DNA of 64,000 bases, from positions 70,589 through 134,588 of the forward strand of contig CAZVQW010000005.1 in assembly GCA_964629475.1 (NCBI GenBank), in the 5' to 3' direction. This document shows, one piece after another, positions 61,925 to 64,000 of this stretch; the first letter of the stretch is position 1, and each line of letters starts with the position of its first letter. This DNA is from SMWD01 sp964629475. GTDB lineage: Bacteria > Pseudomonadota > Gammaproteobacteria > Steroidobacterales > GCA-2729495. A program made the position numbers and the translations under genes. Below the pieces are notes generated by a model, which saw only the letters and a list, made by a program, of their open reading frames with translations, did no database searches and was not told the origin of the DNA.

Positions 61925-62826
61925 TGGCTCATCGGACCCTGCGATTCCTGAAGATCGTCACGCACTCGGTCGAATCAATCGATGTCGCGGCCTCGGCGTG
62001 GACGGACTGGCTCGGTTATCGACTCGTCGACGAAGGCCGGCTGGATGCGCGGCTGGGTGCCGCCTGGAACACACCGGCATCCATCGGCCAGCGTTTTTGC
62101 CTGTTACAACCAGCGAGTGGCGATGAGGTTTTCATCCGTTTCATAGAAAACAAAATTCATAACAGCTACACGCCGGCAAGTTACGGCTGGAGCGCTACTG
62201 AATTACTCGTCACCGATCCCGACCAACTACTTCGCGAGCTCGATGAATCACCGTTCACGCACGTTGCCGGCCCGATGGATCTGTTTACACAGAAAAAAGC
62301 TCCGCGGGCCCTGCAGATGAGCGGCCCGTCGGGCGAACTACTGTACTTTACTCGCATCCTGCCTGGCGGAAGTCGCTATGGCATGAAAGGCGCCGTATCG
62401 ATCGTCGACCGACCGTTCATCGTTCCGGTCGGCGGGCCATCGATGGACGCCATGCACCGATTCTATGGCAACGAACTGGGCTTGCGCACGATGGAACCCA
62501 TTCCATTCGTCAACGACATCATGGCGCGAGCCTGCAATGTCGACACCCGAACGCCGTTCGCGATGTCGATAGCACCACTACCCGGACGCCGCTTCCTGAT
62601 CGAATTGGATGAGTTGCCAACCGGGCTGAACCAGCGGCGGATACCGGCAGGGCAGCTGCCCTGTGGCATGGCCATGGTCAGCTTTCTGGTCGCACGCCTC
62701 GAGGATATTCCTGCCACGCTACGCGCCAGACCCGCGACGATACAGGGCTTGCCTTACGACGGGCGCCGCACCGCTGTCATCGAAGGTCCGGCGGGTGAAT
62801 GGATCGAGTTGATTGAGGGGTTGTGA
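61924..62826 (+). CDS. Glyoxalase/VOC-superfamily protein
   Basis: A 300-residue protein with two VOC-type beta-alpha-beta-beta-beta halves: FLKIVTHSVESIDVAASAWT and the second starting VGGPSMDAMHRFYGNELGL. Many paired-domain VOC proteins are extradiol dioxygenases, dehalogenases or isomerases that bind a metal through His/Glu; here the usual first His may be replaced. No specific activity can be assigned. The ATG overlaps the srkA stop (TAATG), so it is likely coupled. No FNR box. Confidence 0.78.
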   Translation: MAHRTLRFLKIVTHSVESIDVAASAWTDWLGYRLVDEGRLDARLGAAWNTPASIGQRFCLLQPASGDEVFIRFIENKIHNSYTPASYGWSATELLVTDPDQLLRELDESPFTHVAGPMDLFTQKKAPRALQMSGPSGELLYFTRILPGGSRYGMKGAVSIVDRPFIVPVGGPSMDAMHRFYGNELGLRTMEPIPFVNDIMARACNVDTRTPFAMSIAPLPGRRFLIELDELPTGLNQRRIPAGQLPCGMAMVSFLVARLEDIPATLRARPATIQGLPYDGRRTAVIEGPAGEWIELIEGL

Positions 62827-63088
62827 GCCCGGGAATCGCCTTGAATCGGGAGCCAGACATGGAGTCAGCCAACAGGCAGCGCTGCAAAGTAGCTTTTTAC
62901 TACGCGGCACGGTATAAAGCCCCTGAACGTTAACAGTGTTAGCGATATTGCCTTGCTGACATACATCTCTTCCTGCAGTCCGGAACTTAATTACTCGGTC
63001 CTGTTGCGTTGAACGATTGTCTTCAGACTGGCAGTTTTTGGACCAATGTGATTTTGGCACGCGTTCGTGTCATGCACTTAGCAGGAGG

Positions 63089-63105
63089 CCTGACTTCGGG
63101 TCAGG
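63089..63105 (+). promoter_or_regulatory. Hairpin over the ribosome site of the RRM gene
   Basis: A perfect 6-bp stem CCTGAC/GTCAGG (63089-63094 with 63100-63105) and 5-nt loop. Its right arm includes AGG of the AGGA ribosome site (63103-63106) before the ATG at 63113, so folding would hide it. A stronger AGGAGG lies just upstream at 63083-63088. Thermal or protein-mediated control is possible. Confidence 0.45.
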
Positions 63106-63112
63106 ATCGAGA

Positions 63113-63388
63113 ATGAAGAAAATCTATGTCGGCAATCTGCCGTGGAGTGCGGATGAAGCCGCGTTACGTGACCTTTTTGCCACCGTGGGCGAAGTCATAT
63201 CGGCTGCAGTTATCAGCGACCGGGAGACCGGCCGTTCACGCGGTTTCGGTTTTATCGAGATGACTGACGGCGATGCCGACAAAGCTATCTCGGAATTGAA
63301 CGGACGTGAAATGGACGGTCGCGAATTGCGTGTCAATGAAGCGCGCGAACGCCCGAATCGTGGCGGTGGTGGTGGCGGTCGCTACTAA
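63113..63388 (+). CDS. Small RRM RNA-binding protein
   Basis: A 91-residue single-RRM protein: RNP2 KIYVGNL at residues 3-9, RNP1 RSRGFGFIEM near 42-51, and a Gly-rich end RPNRGGGGGGRY. The Met at 63113 follows AGGA. Such small glycine-rich RNA-binding proteins occur in proteobacteria and cyanobacteria and are often cold- or stress-induced. Followed by a strong terminator. The 286-bp gap upstream is non-coding and probably holds its long leader. Confidence 0.9.
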   Translation: MKKIYVGNLPWSADEAALRDLFATVGEVISAAVISDRETGRSRGFGFIEMTDGDADKAISELNGREMDGRELRVNEARERPNRGGGGGGRY

Positions 63389-63412
63389 ATCCGCAGGAAA
63401 CGAAAGAGTAAA

Positions 63413-63448
63413 AACAAACCCCGCACCAGCGGGGTTTGTTTTTTTTTC
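63413..63448 (+). terminator. Intrinsic terminator after the RRM gene
   Basis: Perfect 10-bp stem AACAAACCCC/GGGGTTTGTT (63413-63422 with 63431-63440), 8-nt loop, then eight more Ts to 63448. Correct orientation for plus-strand transcription. Confidence 0.9.
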
Positions 63449-63473
63449 ATATATGACTTTCGAACCCTGTCCC

Positions 63474-63540
63474 TGTGGGAGCGGCTTTAGCCGCGATTAC
63501 TTCTCGGTGGTTGCCAATCGCGGCTAAAGCCGCTCCCACA
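63474..63540. repeat. REP-like inverted repeat (GTGGGAGCGGCTTTAGCCGC type)
   Basis: Perfect 25-bp arms (63474-63498 and 63516-63540) around a 17-nt loop. The core GTGGGAGCGGCTTTAGCCGC resembles Pseudomonas-type REP sequences and REPIN hairpins that are mobilised by RAYT transposases; no RAYT is in the window. It lies between the RRM terminator and the CFA-synthase fragment. Confidence 0.85.
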
Positions 63541-63544
63541 TCAA

Positions 63545-63946
63545 TCACGCCGCCGATGAGTGCCGCCGCTCGGTATCGCGCAGTTGATTCTCCGCCGCAA
63601 AAATATAATCACGAGTCAGCTGTGCGGCTTCTCGCGTACGTGCGAGCTGCATGTGAAATACCATCTGCGCGCCAGTCCTGAACATCGTCTCCGCACTGAT
63701 CAGGTAAAACTCCCACATGCGGCAGAAATGCTCGTCATATAATTCGGCAACACGCGCACGATTGGCCTGGAAGCGTTTATTCCATTCGACGAGCGTATCT
63801 GCATAGTGCACGCGCAATACCTCAACGTCGCTGACCCACAAATGTTGCCGCTCAGTAGCCGCGAACACCTCGGACATCGCCGGTGAATAGGCACCGGGAA
63901 AAATGTACTTGCGCATCCACGGGCTCGCAACCGATGGCGGGCTCAT
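63545..63946 (-). CDS. C-terminal fragment of cyclopropane-fatty-acyl-phospholipid synthase
   Basis: A 133-residue product: PWMRKYIFPGAYSPAMSEVF and then HYADTLVEWNKRFQANRARV and CRMWEFYLISAETMFRTGAQ match the last ~120 residues of CFA synthase (E. coli: DPWINKYIFPNG). The normal protein has about 380-400 residues with the SAM-binding domain ahead of this segment. Here an in-frame TGA lies directly before the ATG, and the DNA further right reads an unrelated tail in another frame. It is probably a truncated or frameshifted gene. A start upstream of the edge cannot rescue it. Confidence 0.65.
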   Translation of the reverse strand: MSPPSVASPWMRKYIFPGAYSPAMSEVFAATERQHLWVSDVEVLRVHYADTLVEWNKRFQANRARVAELYDEHFCRMWEFYLISAETMFRTGAQMVFHMQLARTREAAQLTRDYIFAAENQLRDTERRHSSAA

Positions 63947-64000
63947 TCATAGAGAAAATGGCTGACCATGGCTCGAAAGCGGGCGTTAACCAGCCGCTGC
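63943..64000 (-). CDS. 3' end of a gene entering from the right edge
   Basis: Nineteen codons in frame up to TGA at 63945-63943, ending FRAMVSHFLYE. The stop overlaps the next ATG (ATGA), so this gene and the CFA fragment are coupled, or the two are parts of one CFA gene separated by a frameshift. Too short to identify. Confidence 0.45.
   Translation of the reverse strand, partial: QRLVNARFRAMVSHFLYE

Noticed and set aside
1..64000. CRISPR arrays, tRNA or rRNA genes, IS elements, prophage
   Set aside because: No spaced direct repeats, cloverleaf-like cores, rRNA conserved stretches or transposase/integrase domains were found on either strand by reading; a tRNAscan or ISfinder run would be decisive.

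Overview
The window reads as a chromosomal accessory region of an uncultured, probably aquatic or sediment, gammaproteobacterium. Supporting signs are the VPLPA-type PEP-CTERM sorting signals, an srkA (YihE) kinase, a REP-like inverted repeat, TonB-dependent uptake, PQQ enzymes and M1/MFS/LLM families of proteobacterial type. No plasmid, phage, transposase, rRNA, tRNA or CRISPR feature was found. Lineage is inference from gene content only.

Layout. 1-8505: FAD oxidase (cut by the left edge), secreted PQQ dehydrogenase, outer-membrane barrel, MFS pump, periplasmic binding-type lipoprotein, exported SDR and a beta-propeller protein. 8506-13956: a 1006-residue repeat surface protein, a lipoprotein hydrolase and a hemerythrin-type di-iron protein. 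13953-24160: a long minus-strand array, read from right to left: TonB receptor, cytochrome b561, cytochrome c, UbiD decarboxylase, NOL/NYC1-like SDR, multipass membrane protein, red chlorophyll catabolite reductase (RCCR)-like protein, DUF1838 protein, MFS. 24300-36900: quinone reductase, second DUF1838 protein, NmrA-like protein, hydrolases, SDR plus a paralogue of the membrane protein, Rieske oxygenase, MFS and two tandem LLM flavin enzymes. 36902-41473: FNR-type regulator, second UbiD, SDR, sulfide:quinone reductase. 41634-52706: lipid and general metabolism, a PEP-CTERM protein, radical SAM, M1 aminopeptidase, LLM genes (one broken). 52801-64000: a second PQQ dehydrogenase broken by an in-frame stop behind an attenuator-like leader, a LuxR regulator, TauD dioxygenase, FGGY kinase, ZIP transporter, a lamin-tail PEP-CTERM protein, srkA, a VOC protein, an RRM protein, a REP-like repeat and a C-terminal fragment of cyclopropane-fatty-acid synthase.

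Main result. Two families known from plant chlorophyll breakdown, an RCCR-like reductase and a chlorophyll b reductase (NOL/NYC1)-like SDR, sit two genes apart in one minus-strand array behind a TonB receptor. A Rieske oxygenase (pheophorbide a oxygenase is also a Rieske enzyme) with a paralogous SDR/membrane-protein pair lies about 13 kb away. This suggests a heterotrophic system that takes up and degrades chlorophyll-type or other tetrapyrrole pigments. No Mg-dechelatase, ferredoxin, UbiX, PQQ biosynthesis gene or exosortase was seen here, so any such pathway is incomplete in this window.

Regulation. Seven perfect TTGAT-N4-ATCAA palindromes (about 0.06 expected by chance in 64 kb at equal base frequencies) and one near-perfect copy all fall in intergenic DNA. 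They lie before the RCCR-like gene, the TonB receptor, the LLM/MFS pair, the regulator/UbiD pair, the outer-membrane barrel and the repeat protein. A Crp/Fnr regulator encoded in the middle carries the FNR recognition residues and an N-terminal cysteine cluster, so the genes look like one local oxygen-responsive regulon.
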